This document shows, one piece after another, positions 23,712-35,521 of a stretch of 64,000 nucleotides of DNA (position 1 is its first letter; every line of letters starts with the position of its first letter). Under the pieces are notes generated by a model. It did no database searches and was not told where the DNA came from. It was given only the letters and a program-made list of their open reading frames with translations. Source of the stretch: Balanoglossus misakiensis. Taxonomy: Eukaryota > Hemichordata. The stretch is from the NCBI GenBank assembly GCA_040954595.2, contig CM082597.2:9362001-9426000 (forward strand), written 5' to 3'. The position numbers and the translations under genes are program-made.

Positions 23712-25583
23712 ATGCTATTTGTATTGAACCTTTATTACATACAATTAGATCTGAAACCAATATTTTGGGGATTACTATCCCCAAAAGCAATGATCGTATT
23801 AGTGTAAACTTTCTGCATATGCAGATGATATTAGCTTTTTGATCACTAAGAATTCTGACTTCAGTAAAATGTGCCAGTGGCTTTGTAGTTATGAAAACGC
23901 GAGCAATGCTCATATTAATTATGGTAAATCTGAAGGTTTGTGGGTTGGAAGATGGCGAGGTAGAACTGACCACCCCTTGGGAATCAAATGGAACAGTAGA
24001 GGGCTTAAAATTCTTGGTATCTACCTTGGGAATACGGATGAGTTCTTTCAACAAAATTGGGACGACTGTGCTCGCAAAATCAATAATAAGCTTTCTTGGT
24101 GGTCAAGGTTTGTAAAATCTATGTCATACCGGGGGCGTGTAATTGTTATTAATCATCTGGCTGCTACTAAACTGTTTCATAGACTAGTTTGTTTATCTCC
24201 TCCCCCTGATATCATTTCATATATTCAAAATACTTTTCTTGATTTCTTCTGGCAAGGCCGGCACTGGCTTCCAGCTCACTTACTTTATGCTCGCATTGAA
24301 AGTGGGGGTCAAAACCTCGTTTGTCTTCCTGTTCGGATCAATGCTTTCCGTTTGCAACGTTTGCAGAGGTTTCTCCATTCCTCCCTGGATCATCCTTCGT
24401 TTTCTTTCTTGGAATACTATTTTAAAACAGTCCATGCTCTAGATTATGGCGCTCAACTTCTTGCAATTGAAATTCCTTCGATACCAGGAACTTTGCCTTT
24501 ATTTTATCGTGATCTCCTCAAAACATGGAATTCGATTAAAAGACTTAGGAAAGATCATCCCACAGCTATTTGTGATATTCTTAATGAACCTCTTTTCTAT
24601 AATGACCTGGTTCAACTTTCTGTTGGGCATGAAACTACCATAGTTCAAAATCTGGTTGATGCTGGCATTACCAAGGTCGACTTGCTCCATATTTTTCTTG
24701 AGTGTATTCGGTTAAATCCTCTTTTCAAGATCTTTCGTACCTTGTGTCAACGCATCCTGGGTACTGTGTGCAAAATTCCTTATTGGTGGTTCATTTTAGG
24801 GCCAGTCTGTAACAAAGATGTTACAAAACATACCAGCCCCCTTTTAATGTTTCTTTTTGTTACTGCTAAACTTTCAATTCATATTACCCGTCACATAGCT
24901 CTTACTGAAGGAATCTCAAACCAAAGCTTTTCCCTTGTCGATCTCTTTAAAGTCCGTGTACGTTCTCGATTAATCAATGAATTTACCTTCTACAGAAACT
25001 GCTCAAAAACTGACGTCTTTATAAACATGTGGTGCATCAATAATGCCTTGGCTTCAGTTCATGAAGGAAACTTAAACATTGCTACAATTTTATCGTAATC
25101 ACTTATACTAGTTCTGTGTAATAATGATAAACACATACACACACGCTTTCATTGAAGCAATAGGCTACAATGCTGACGTTTGGGTTTGGGCTCCATACTC
25201 CTCACGGGAACCATCCCAACATGGTTCGCCCATTCGTCAGTGGGATACACACTTTTTTTCTCATTTCAGCCTCATTACTGCTGTAACGTTCCTGTCGCCT
25301 AACCTAGAATACATCTCTGCCGTCAACCCTACAGTACATCTCGGCCTTCAACCCTGTAATACATCTATGCTGTCAACCCTGCAGTACATACATGTATCTG
25401 CCGTCAATCCTGCAATACTTCTCTGCTGTCAACCCTGGACTATGTATCAGTTGTAAATCCTTCAACCCTGGAACAATGTTCACTTTGTATTATTTTAGTC
25501 TGAATTTATGAATTCTTTTGCATTTCAATAAAGTGTAAATAATTTTTATTTTACGCAATAAAGGTTTATTTTCAAAAGTCAAA
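23712..25583 (+). pseudogene. 5'-truncated L1/Tx1-like LINE copy 1 (ORF2 C-terminal part and 3' UTR)
   Basis: This fragment is nearly identical to 32538-34925 of the larger LINE copy. It starts mid-RT, fused to the satellite. It has two extra nucleotides just upstream of the YADD box (near 23795), which shift the frame. It also has an internal deletion of about 520 bp at 24676: sequence equivalent to 33503-34022 is missing, joined at a short GTCG/GACG match. The open frame 23839-25098 covers post-RT sequence and the C-terminal region. The 3' UTR with its CAACCCTG minisatellite and the terminal A-rich tract is intact and runs into a TCA microsatellite. Confidence 0.92.
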
Positions 25584-25688
25584 AAAAAAAGTCATCACCA
25601 TCATCATCATAATCATCGTCATCATCATCATCATCAACATCCCCATCACCATCATCATCATCATCATCATCATCAACATCCCCATCAC

Positions 25689-25720
<32 letters not shown>

Positions 25721-25741
25721 ACATCCCCATCACCATCATCG

Positions 25742-25774
<33 letters not shown>

Positions 25775-25903
25775 CCATCATCGTCATCATCATCATCATC
25801 ATAATCATCGTCATCATCACCATCATCATCATCATCATCATCAACATCCCCATCACCATCATCGTCATCATCATCATCATCATCATCCCCATCACCATCA
25901 TCG

Positions 25904-25934
<31 letters not shown>

Positions 25935-26541
25935 CATCAACATCCCCATCATCATCATCAACATCCCCATCACCATCATCATCATCAACATCCCCATCCC
26001 CATCATCATCATCATCATTATCATCACCATCATCATCATAATCATCGTCATCATCATCATCATCATCATCATCATCAACATCCCCATCACCATCATCATC
26101 AACATCCCCATCACCATCATCGTCATCATCATCATCATCATCATCATCATCAACATCCCCATCATCATCATCATCAACATCCCCTTCACCATCATCATCA
26201 ACATCCCCATCACCATCATCATCATCAACATCCCCATCCCCATCATCATCATCATCATTATCATCACCATCATCATCATCACAATCATCATCACCATCAT
26301 CATCATCATCAACATCCCCATCATCATCATCATCATCAACATCCCCATCATCATCATCAACATCCCCATCACCATCATCGTCATCATCATCATCATCATC
26401 ATCATCATCAACATCCCCATCACCATCATCATCATCATCAACATCCCCATCACCATCATCATCATCATCACCATCATCATCATAATAATTGTCATCATCA
26501 TCATCATCATCATCAACATCCCCATCACCATCATCATCATC

Positions 26542-26573
<32 letters not shown>

Positions 26574-26578
26574 CATGG
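25584..26578. repeat. ~1-kb TCA/ATC microsatellite between two LINE copies
   Basis: Almost pure TCA triplets with scattered AACATCCCCATCACC interruptions. It starts right after the A-tract of LINE copy 1 and ends at the 5' end of LINE copy 2 (GGTGGTGGTGGCGG). Minus-strand frames of poly-Asp/Gly or poly-Met are artefacts of the triplet repeat. Confidence 0.95.
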
Positions 26579-27483
26579 TGGTGGTGGTGGCGGTACAGAA
26601 GCGCTCCTAACTTGGCGTTGCTTTTTCTGGTGTTAGAGGTACCATCCCTCAAAAATCGTTCAACTACAGTATTGTGAGTACGGTACTGTTTCACTTTATT
26701 CGAATTTTATTGACATATTTGTGCTGATTGGGGGGATTTTTGGTTGATTGTTTCTTTGCCACCGAGTGGCAGCCCGGGGTGGGCAATATGGCTGCCCAGG
26801 CTGACAATCCATTTCGTAGATTGACTAGGAAACACGCGATTAGGTGCACTAATGTTCAAGATCTCCCTGTGGAGAGTTATGTTGAAGAAATTGCTAAGAA
26901 GATTGGGAGCGAGAATATTATCGCTGCCTCACGCATGAATCGTTCTGTTATAGTGTTCTTGGCGTCACTTGAGAATGTAGAGAACATTGTAGAATCCAGA
27001 CTGTCGGTTGAAGGTGAAATGGTGGACATTGAGCATATGGTGAAGCCAGCTTCGAAATTAATTCTTTCTAACGTCCCCCCTTTTATACCAAATAAATACT
27101 TAGAGGAAGAATTGTGGAAATTGGGTAGAGTGGTCGGGAACATGAGGCCAATTCCTCTAGGATGCAAAAATCCTGCGTTGAAACACGTAAAGTCTTTCAG
27201 ACGGCAAATCCATGTTTTATTGCATAATGAAAATATTGATGGCCTCATCAATGTTAATCATGAAGATCGTCTTTACCCAATATATATTACGATAGACGAA
27301 ATGAGATGTTTTCTTTGTGGGGCAAAAGGACATATCCGCAAATCTTGCCCTCTTGCTCGTGAATTTGTAAGCACAAGGCAAGCTAGAACCGAAAACAGCG
27401 ATAATGATATTACTGTAGGTGTGAACAAAAGTGTTAATGATCTTGCACAAAAGAGAAATGATAATGAGATGCAGACAGAAAGG

Positions 27484-28656
27484 GCTTGCACACGTGCAAT
27501 GATTAGGGCGCCCTTTTTTGGATTATAAAAGTTGGTAAACATTTCTTATCAGCGACTCAAATAGTTTTGCATTCACATGTGTATAAAAGGGACGGGGTCA
27601 TCGCACTCAATGCGTCCACAGCAGAGTGGCTAAAGGTCACAATGGCGGATTCAGTGATGTGTTTACTGTATATGTAGCTCTGGACTTATACCCAAACAGC
27701 GTATACCGTAATCTATCCTTCGGTTCGACCAGGAAAAAATAATTATTCTTTACAAAAAGACGAAACAATGGGGGTAAAAATGAGTCAAAGTGCCAGAACG
27801 ACCCCTCGGACATTTATGCAAATTAGGTTCAAATAGGCTTCATGGTGCGATTGAAAATCAAGGACACATTTCGCCACTTGTCCCATTTGTTGTTCCACAT
27901 CAAATAAATGGAAGATCCGAGAATATCCACACTTTTCCAGTTTTTGTACAGTCATCCTATAAGTATAAGCGCTTCTACGGTACCGCCTGTGAGTCTTACA
28001 GCTTTGAAACCAGTGCGTAATATACTAGTAGCATGACTCCATGCTAGTAGTAAAAGCATACCGGGATGTGGGAACGCTTTGAGTTGGTCCCTTGGGACAA
28101 AGACGTTTTTAATTTATTCACGCACAGGGATGTATTTTTAGCCAGACAATGGCAAGACCTAGTTGCCTAGCAATTATCACCATGAACTTTGCTACAAGTT
28201 TCACTACCACTTCCACTGGGCGTCTCAATTTTTTCAGCAGAGCCCCAGCTGCAGTAAGTTCCGACTACCTCAAGGCTTTGCCTGTAGGTTTTGGGGCTCC
28301 TCATTTTACTGATGACCATCAGCAACAAGGCAAATTGACCGTTGACTAAGCAAGGTGCTAAACATCGCTCTTTTCAGAGGGGTAATTTTACATGCAAGCT
28401 CATTAGAAACTGCCACTTGTATCCCCTCAAACCGCGTCGGCAGAGTGCGTTTAGATCGGCGTTTAGTGCTGTGTTTCTGTTCACACGTGATTTGAATCGC
28501 TGTTTAGTGCGGCGCCCCGACCCAGGTCCCACCCCTCAACACCTTCACAAAAAAAGAGCGGCGCAGGGCCGCTCTCACCTTTTCACACGTGGCACTTACA
28601 AATTAACGCCGCCCTAGGGCCGCCGCTGGGGCGGCGTTGACGGCACGTGAGAAAGG
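27484..28656 (+). repeat. Insertion unit A: composite repeat with a GC-rich hairpin tail
   Basis: The unit begins GCTTGCACACGTGCAATG. It includes a dispersed 90-bp block with a TATAAAAG word, then a partial inverted copy of the 13135-14068 element (27704-28430). It ends in about 225 bp of GC-rich DNA with two strong inverted repeats: GAGCGG...CCGCTC near 28556-28577 and AACGCCGCC...GGCGGCGTT near 28603-28638. The 66- and 91-codon frames here are not supported as genes, because they read through the MITE-like sequence. Confidence 0.8.
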
Positions 28657-28683
28657 CATAAGAGGTAAACAGCGATAATAGTC

Positions 28684-29652
28684 GCTTGCACACGTGCAAT
28701 GATTAGGACGCCCTGTTTTGGATTATAAAAGTTGGTAAACATTTCTTATCAGCGACTCAAATAGTTTTGCATTCACATGTGTATAAAAGGGACGGGATCA
28801 CCGCACTCGGACATTTATGCAAATTAGGTTAAAATAGGCTTCATGGTGCGATTGAAAATCAAGGACACATTTCGCCACTTGTCCCATTTGTTGTTCCACA
28901 TCAAATAAATGGAAGATCTGAGAAAATCCACACTTTTCCAGTTTTTGTACAGTCATCCTATAAGTATAAGCGCTTCTACGGTACCGCCTGTGAGTCTTAC
29001 AGCTTTGAAACCAATGCGTAATATACTAGTAGCATGACTCCATGCTAGTAGTAAAAGCATACCGGGATGTGGCTTTGAGTTGGTCCCTTGGGACAAAGAC
29101 GTTTTTAATTTATTCACGCACAGGGATGTATTTTTAGCCAGACAATGGCAAGACCTAGTTGCCTAGCAATTATCACCATGAACTTTGCTACAAGTTTCAC
29201 TACCACTTCCACTGGGCGTCTCAATTTTTTCAGCAGAGCCCCAGCTGCAGTAAGTTCCGACTACCTCAAGGCTTTGCCTGTAGGTTTTGGGGCTCCTCAT
29301 TTTACTGATGACCATCAGCAACAAGGCAAATTGACCGTTGACTAAGCAAGGTGCTAAACATCGCTCTTTTCAGAGGGGTAATTTTACATGCAAGCTCATT
29401 AGAAACTGCCACTTGTATCCCCTCAAACCGCGTAGGCAGAGTGCGTTTAGATCGGCGTTTAGTGCGGTGTTTCTGTTCACACGTGATTTGAATCGCTGTT
29501 TAGTGCGGCGCCCCGACCCAGGTCCCACCCCTCAACACCGTCACAAAAAAAGAGCGGCGCAGGGCCGCTCTCACCTTTTCACACGTGGCACTTACAAATT
29601 AACGCCGCCCTAGCACCGCCGCTGGGGCGGCGTTGACGGCACGTGAGAAAGG
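28684..29652 (+). repeat. Insertion unit B: second tandem copy of the same unit
   Basis: It repeats unit A from GCTTGCACACGTGC to GGCACGTGAGAAAGG. It lacks about 200 bp corresponding to about 27610-27800, including the terminal inverted repeat of the MITE-like part. The two units are separated by 27 bp. High identity, including the small TACTAGTAGCATGACTCC insertion, implies a recent duplication. Confidence 0.88.
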
Positions 29653-30516
29653 GGTAAATGATATTACTGTAGGTGTGAACAAAAGTGTTAATGATCTTGC
29701 ACAAAAGAGAAATGATAATGAGATGCAGACTGAAGGTGTCAATGATGTCATCATGCCTGAAAAAATGAATAACAACAGCTCTGAGAGGGCAGATGATAAA
29801 ACAATGAATAATACAAGTGTTAATATGGTTGAGGGTGCAGATGATGTAATTGCAAAGGAAATAACCAGTAGTAATGGAAGTACAAGTGGTGTTACTACGA
29901 AAGAGAAGACTAACAACGACACAGAAACAAGGCCTTTTAATGTAGGTGTTATTGATGAAGACAGGGTACTACCCCCTTCTTCTTTTCCTTCCACTCCTTC
30001 TGTGTTGTCTTCTCATTCCCTCCCCTCCTCTTCCGATCCCTCCTCCTCCCTCTCCCTTGATTTTCCCGGGACTCCTTTCTCTGGTGTGTATTTTCACAAA
30101 TCCCGAAAGGAATCAGTCCCTCGTGATTCCCAGATTACAGTTTCAACACCAATCAGTACGTCTAATAGTTTTGATATTCTTAGTCAGTGTTCAGATTCGG
30201 ATGCTGATTGCATCTCTGTGACTTCTGTACTTCCTGATAATATTTCTATGACCTCTGAAACGTCTGACATTTCTGAACATTCTGAACGGAGGGAGGTTCA
30301 AGCGACTAATCTCATTGCCTTCTTAGAGGAAATTAAGGGATCGAAGAATATGATAGAACAATGCTATGAGTATTGTTCAGATATAAGATTGCTGATTAAA
30401 TCATTTAACAAGCTACGCAAAACCACTCTTGTTGATAACAAACAAAAAGTCAGGATACAGAGACTCATGGCAAAGCTGTTTACTCATGTTAGAACTAAAG
30501 GTAACACCCCTAAATA

Positions 30517-33500
30517 ATGGTCTCAATGGATATTTTACTTATAATCTCTTGCCTGCTGATGATTAATATTTCCACTGGTACATGGAATATTAATGGTGGT
30601 CATGATTCTTTGAAAAGGTATGATGTCCTTTCGACTTTAAAATTAATTAATCGTTCTGACTTTTACTTTCTTCAAGAAACCCATTCGACGCCAAACGATG
30701 AAGCGCAATGGCAAATAGTTTGGCGTGCACCAATTTATTTCTCCCATGGTTCAAGTAACTCTGCTGGCGTTGCCATAATGCTTTCACAAAATAAGAAGGT
30801 CGATATTATTTCTTCTCAAAGTGTTGTTCATGGTCATTTACTACATCTTCGCGTCAAAATTGATGATAATTATGTTAATCTCATTAATGTGTATGCTCCG
30901 AACAATGGAGGTGACCGTTTCAGCTTCTTTAAGAAACTTGAAAAGTTGTTAAGTGAGATCAGTGTTGACGATACCGTAATTATTGGTGGGGATTTTAACT
31001 GTACTCTTAAGCCTCAGTTGGATCGTACTTCCACAGTTGAACCACATCTCAAATCGTCGCGTCTTCTTGCTTCAATTATGCATAAATCTAAACTTTCTGA
31101 CGCCTGGCGCCATTTCCACAACAATGCACGGAATTATACTTGGCAAAGAGGAGATAATAAATCTCGTATTGATACCTTCTATGTAAATAATTGGCTTACT
31201 TCAAAAATTACGTCTGCAGCCATTGATTCCTCTGTGAATGTTTCTGATCACTCGATTGTCTCAATTAATATCTCTGTCAAAAATTCTCGGAGTAAAAATC
31301 CAGTCTGGTGCCTCAATTCTAGTCTTCTTAATGAAGAAGACTATTGTAATCTTATTCGCCAATTCTGGGAAAAATGGCAAAAAGAGAAATTCAGATTTAA
31401 GTCTTTACAGAGTTGGTGGGATATTGGTAAACACAAAATCAAAGAATTGAGTAAGCAATACAGTCATGAACGTACTAACAACTACAAACGTATGAAACAG
31501 GATATTGTTAATGAAATTGAACAAATTGAGCGTATTATTGATAAACAGCCTAACCTGAATGCTAGGTATCAGCAACAAAAGGAGCTTCTTGATAATTTGA
31601 TAAAAACTGAGACTCGAGGAGCTGCTATCCGTTCCAGACATCAGCTTCTTAATGAAGCAGACGCTAACACTCATTTCTTTTACTCACTTGAGAAACATAG
31701 AGGAGTGCGTAAAAATATCACTCAGCTTAGGCTTCACGATCAAACCTTAACTGAAGACCAAGCTGAAATTCGCAACATGGTTCGTGATTTCTATCAGAAG
31801 CTTTATACACCAGACCCTACTTCTTACAATGATCAAGAAACTATTCTTAAGGATCTGCCACAACTTAACCCGGAAAATGTTGAGCTTTGTGACGACACTA
31901 TTTCGTTCGAGGAGCTTACAAACGCTCTGAAATATGTTTCTACTAATAAAACACCTGGTATTGATGGTCTCCCTGTTGAGTTTTATAAAACTTTCTGGTC
32001 TAGTCTCGGGAGAGACTTGCATGAAATGTTAAATGCCTCAATTAAAGAAGGTTTTTTCCAACTTCATGTCGGAGAGCTGTAATATCGCTTATACCAAAGC
32101 CAGGTGACAACACACTACTAAAAAACTGGAGGCCTGTCAGCTTACTCTGTTCTGATTATAAAATCTTTACGAAAGCCTTGTCCATTCGTCTCCGTGGTGT
32201 TTTACACAATGTTATTCATCTTGATCAAAGCTACACTATTCCAGGCAGACAGATTTTTGACAATATTCACCTGATTAGAGATTGTATTAACTACCATAAT
32301 GAGTTTAATCTTCCCCTTGGTATTCTCTCTGTCGACCAAGAAAAAGCGTTTGATAGGGTTCACCATAATTATCTTCTCAGAGCACTCAAAGCTTTTGGTT
32401 TTGGTGAAACTTTTATAAAATACATTGATCTTTTGTATACTAACACTGAAAGTGTCATTCGTGTGAATAGCGCCCTGACTGGTCCAGTTCAATTTCAACG
32501 GGGTATAAGACAAGGTTGCTCTTTATCAGGACAACTTTATGCTATTTGTATTGAACCTTTATTACATAAAATTAGATCTGAAACCAATATTTTGGGGATT
32601 ACTATCCCCAAAAGCAATGATCGTAAGTGTAAACTTTCTGCATATGCAGATGATATTAGCTTTTTGATCACTAAGAATTCTGACTTCAGTAAAATGCGCC
32701 AGTGGCTTTGTAGTTATGAAAACGCGAGCAATGCTCATATTAATTATGGTAAATCTGAAGGTTTGTGGGTTGGAAGATGGCGAGGTAGAACTGACCACCC
32801 CTTGGGAATCAAATGGAACAGTAGAGGGCTTAAAATTCTTGGTATCTACCTTGGGAATACGGATGAGTTCTTTCAACAAAATTGGGACGACTGTGTTCGC
32901 AAAATCAATAATAAGCTTTCTTGGTGGTCAAGGTTTGTAAAAGCTATGTCATACCGGGGGCGTGTAATTGTTATTAATCATCTGGCTGCTACTAAACTGT
33001 TTCATAGACTAGTTTGTTTATCTCCTCCCCCTGATATCATTTCATATATTCAAAATACTTTTCTTGATTTCTTCTGGCAAGGCCGGCACTGGCTTCCAGC
33101 TCACTTACTTTATGCTCGCATTGAAAGTGGGGGTCAAAACCTCGTTTGTCTTCCTGTTCGGATCAATGCTTTCCGTTTGCAACGTTTGCAGAGGTTTCTC
33201 CATTCCTCCCTGGATCATCCTTCGTTTTCTTTCTTGGAATACTATTTTAAAACAGTCCATGCTCTAGATTATGGCGCTCAACTTCTTGCAATTGAAATTC
33301 CTTCGATACCAGGAACTTTGCCTTTATTTTATCGTGATCTCCTCAAAACATGGAATTCGATTAAAAGACTTAGGAAAGATCATCCCACAGCTATTTGTGA
33401 TATTCTTAACGAACCTCTTTTCTATAATGACCTGGTTCAACTTTCTGTTGGGCATGAAACTACCATAGTTCAAAATCTGGTTGATGCTGGCATTACCAAG

Positions 33501-34442
33501 GTCGCGGACCTAATTAATATTGACAGAAAGATGTGGCACACAGCAGATTATTTTAAAGACAAAGTTAAATTTCACTCTATGAGGATCTTTATCCGCACTC
33601 TTCAAACTATTCATAGCTCCTTACCAATTAATTGGATAAAGGAAATTCGGAAATTTTTTAAGGGTATTTCAGACACTAGATCCAACGAGTACTCTTACTT
33701 GTTTGAGTTGGTATACTCAAAACCCGATGTCCTCCTCAACTGCCCATGATACAAAAGTGAAAAAGGTGAAATTTACAAATTTCTCATTAATGTTTCTATG
33801 TGTAATAATCTCCCCAATCGTCAGGATACAGTTTGGAGAGATGTTTTGTCCCTGCCAGACAGTATTAAACCTGATTTTAAATTGTGCTACACTAGACTTA
33901 TTCCAAAATCGCACGGTGACCTGCAGTGGCGCATACTGCATGGCGCATATGCTACCGGTACTTTTATGTTTAGTTGTAATTATGCCCCCACTCCAAATTG
34001 TGTTTTCTGTCAAACCAAAGACGACTTGCTCCATATTTTTCTTGAGTGTATTCGGTTAAATCCTCTTTTCAAGATCATTCGCACCTTGTGTGAACGCATC
34101 CTGGGTACTGTGTGCAAAATTCCTTATTGGTGGTTCATTTTAGGGCCAGTCTGTAACAAAGATGTTACAAAACATACCAGCCCCCTTTTAATGTTTCTTT
34201 TTGTTGCTGCTAAACTTTCAATTCATATTACCCGTCACATAGCTCTTACTGAAGGAATCTCTAACCAAAGCTTTTCCCTTGTCGATCTCTTTAAAGTCCG
34301 TGTACGTTCTCGATTAATCAATGAATTTACCTACTACAGAAACTGCTCAAAAACTGACGTCTTTATAAACATGTGGTGCATCAATAATGCCTTGGCTTCA
34401 GTTCATGAAGGAAACTTAAACATTGCTACAATTTTATCGTAA
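30517..34442 (+). pseudogene. LINE ORF2: endonuclease-reverse transcriptase, one frameshift and one stop
   Basis: About 1308 codons if read through. An APE-type endonuclease occupies the first ~250 residues, with motifs WNINGG, LQETH, VYAPN, GGDFNCTL and SDHSIV. Reverse transcriptase follows with KAFDRVHHN, IRQGCSLSGQLYA and the catalytic YADD (near 32642-32653). A C-terminal zinc-like motif, CVFCQTKDDLLHIFLEC, is near 33998-34048. Two lesions are visible. A one-base loss in a T run near 32050-32056 ends the first frame at 32082. A TGA at 33747-33749 interrupts a frame that otherwise continues to the TAA at 34440. The copy is therefore inactive but young. Confidence 0.93.
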
Positions 34443-34639
34443 TCACTTGTACTAGTTCTGTGTAATAATGATAAACACATACACACACGCTTTCATTGAA
34501 GCAATAGGCTACAATGCTGACGTTTGGGTTTGGGCTCCGTACTCCTCACGGGAACCATCCCAACATGGTTCGCCCATTCGTCAGAGGGATACACACTTTT
34601 TTCTCATTTCAGCCTCATTACTGCTGTGACGTTCCTGTC

Positions 34640-34818
34640 GTCTAACCTAGGATACATCTCTGCCGTCAACCCTACAGTACATCTCGGCCTTCAACCCTGT
34701 AATACATCTATGCTGTCAACCCTGCAGTACATACATGTATCTGCCGTCAACCCTGCAATACTTCTCTGCTGTCAACCCTGGACTATGTATCAGTTGTAAA
34801 TCCTTCAACCCTGGAACA
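34640..34818. repeat. 25-31-bp minisatellite in the LINE 3' UTR
   Basis: About six degenerate units built on TCAACCCTG(C/T)A(A/G)TACATCT are present in the 3' UTR of LINE copy 2. The same array is present in copy 1 at about 25298-25475. It is part of the element, not of the host locus. Confidence 0.8.
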
Positions 34819-34925
34819 ATGTTCACTTTGTATTATTTTAGTCTGAATTTATGAATTCTTTTGCATTTCAATAAAGTGTAAATAATTTTTATTTTACGCA
34901 ATAAAGGTTTATTTTCAAAAGTCAA

Positions 34926-35000
34926 AAAAGTCATCATCATCATCAACATCCCCATCACCATCATCATCATCAACATCCCCATCATCATTATCATCATCAT

Positions 35001-35032
<32 letters not shown>

Positions 35033-35165
35033 ACATCCCCATCACCATCATCATCATCATCATCACCATCATCATTATCATCATCACCATCATCATCATA
35101 ATCATCGTCATCATCATCATCATCATCATCATCAACATCCCCATCATCATCATCATCATCATCAT

Positions 35166-35197
<32 letters not shown>

Positions 35198-35212
35198 TCA
35201 ACATCATCAGTT
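34926..35212. repeat. TCA/ATC microsatellite at the 3' end of LINE copy 2
   Basis: The same TCA repeat with AACATCCCCATC interruptions as at 25584-26578. It follows directly after the LINE A-tract and ends near CATCATCAGTTTCTGC. Confidence 0.95.
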
Positions 35213-35521
35213 TCTGCTGTTCCAAGAACTAGGCGTATCATGAGTGCAATAGATCATATCAGTCAAGCCCATGTATATCATCTCATGACTCCAGTCCTAT
35301 CCTTTAGTGTTTCTTGACAGTGTTCTAGCTAGTCTATTCACTGTCATGTATCAGAAAACAAGCACTTAACAATATCTGGATTTCTCATGAACATGTAAAG
35401 TATAGTTGCAGGTATTAATATCTCGTAGTACATGTATCTAAATGTACCGGTATATACATATGGGGTGTGGACTAGTGGTTTAATTTAAAATATTTGTTAT
35501 TCTTTCACTTTTTTTCTTCAG

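Larger units (their letters stand above)
27399..29734. repeat. ~80-bp direct duplication of ORF1 sequence flanking the insertion
   Basis: ORF1 sequence at about 27402-27480 (from ATGATATTACTGTAGG to GAGATGCAGAC) is repeated at about 29656-29734. It differs at the end (AGAC-A versus AGAC-T). Within the insertion, near 28672, the short ORF1 word AACAGCGATAAT also recurs. The flank duplication is far longer than a normal transposon target duplication, so it may come from recombination or repair. Confidence 0.8.
26788..30517 (+). pseudogene. LINE ORF1 (CCHC nucleic-acid-binding protein), split by an insertion
   Basis: The coding parts are 26788-27480 (231 codons from the first ATG, MAAQADNPF) and 29735-30517 (260 codons plus TAA). 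Together they make about 491 residues when the insertion and one duplicated flank are set aside. The N-terminal part has an RRM-like or gag-like region (KLILSNVPPFIPNKYLEEEL) and the zinc knuckle CFLCGAKGHIRKSC. The C-terminal part is Ser/Thr/Asn-rich, then ends with a helical basic segment. The 2.2-kb insertion at about 27481-29656 gives the upstream piece a false C-terminus and a premature stop. ORF1 and ORF2 overlap by one base in TAATG at 30515-30519, an arrangement suited to termination-reinitiation. Confidence 0.85.
26579..34925 (+). mobile_element. Near full-length L1/Tx1-like LINE copy 2
   Basis: A non-LTR retrotransposon with a 5' UTR (about 26579-26787), ORF1 with a CCHC knuckle, and ORF2 with endonuclease, reverse transcriptase and a C-terminal Cys/His motif. 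The 3' UTR contains a 25-31-bp minisatellite and ends in AATAAAGG and an A-rich tail. It is flanked on both sides by TCA microsatellite. ORF1 is interrupted by a 2.2-kb insertion; ORF2 has one frameshift and one stop. Domain order and the ORF2 length near 1300 codons fit the L1/Tx1 group rather than CR1, RTE or Jockey. Confidence 0.9.

Noticed and set aside
18790-23842. Dozens of near-identical 60- to 135-codon frames starting MFGGVNLCVN
   Set aside because: They are produced by the 74-bp satellite. Each reads across about 2.5 units and stops; the period is not a multiple of 3, so there is no conserved protein.
25572-26694. 334- and 371-codon minus-strand frames of poly-Met or poly-Asp/Gly
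   Set aside because: Translation of a TCA microsatellite in two frames. No domain and no splice or start context.
28149-29613. Duplicated 66- and 91-codon frames in insertion units A and B
   Set aside because: They read through MITE-derived and hairpin sequence. The same DNA occurs in the opposite orientation at 13135-14068, so they are not genes.
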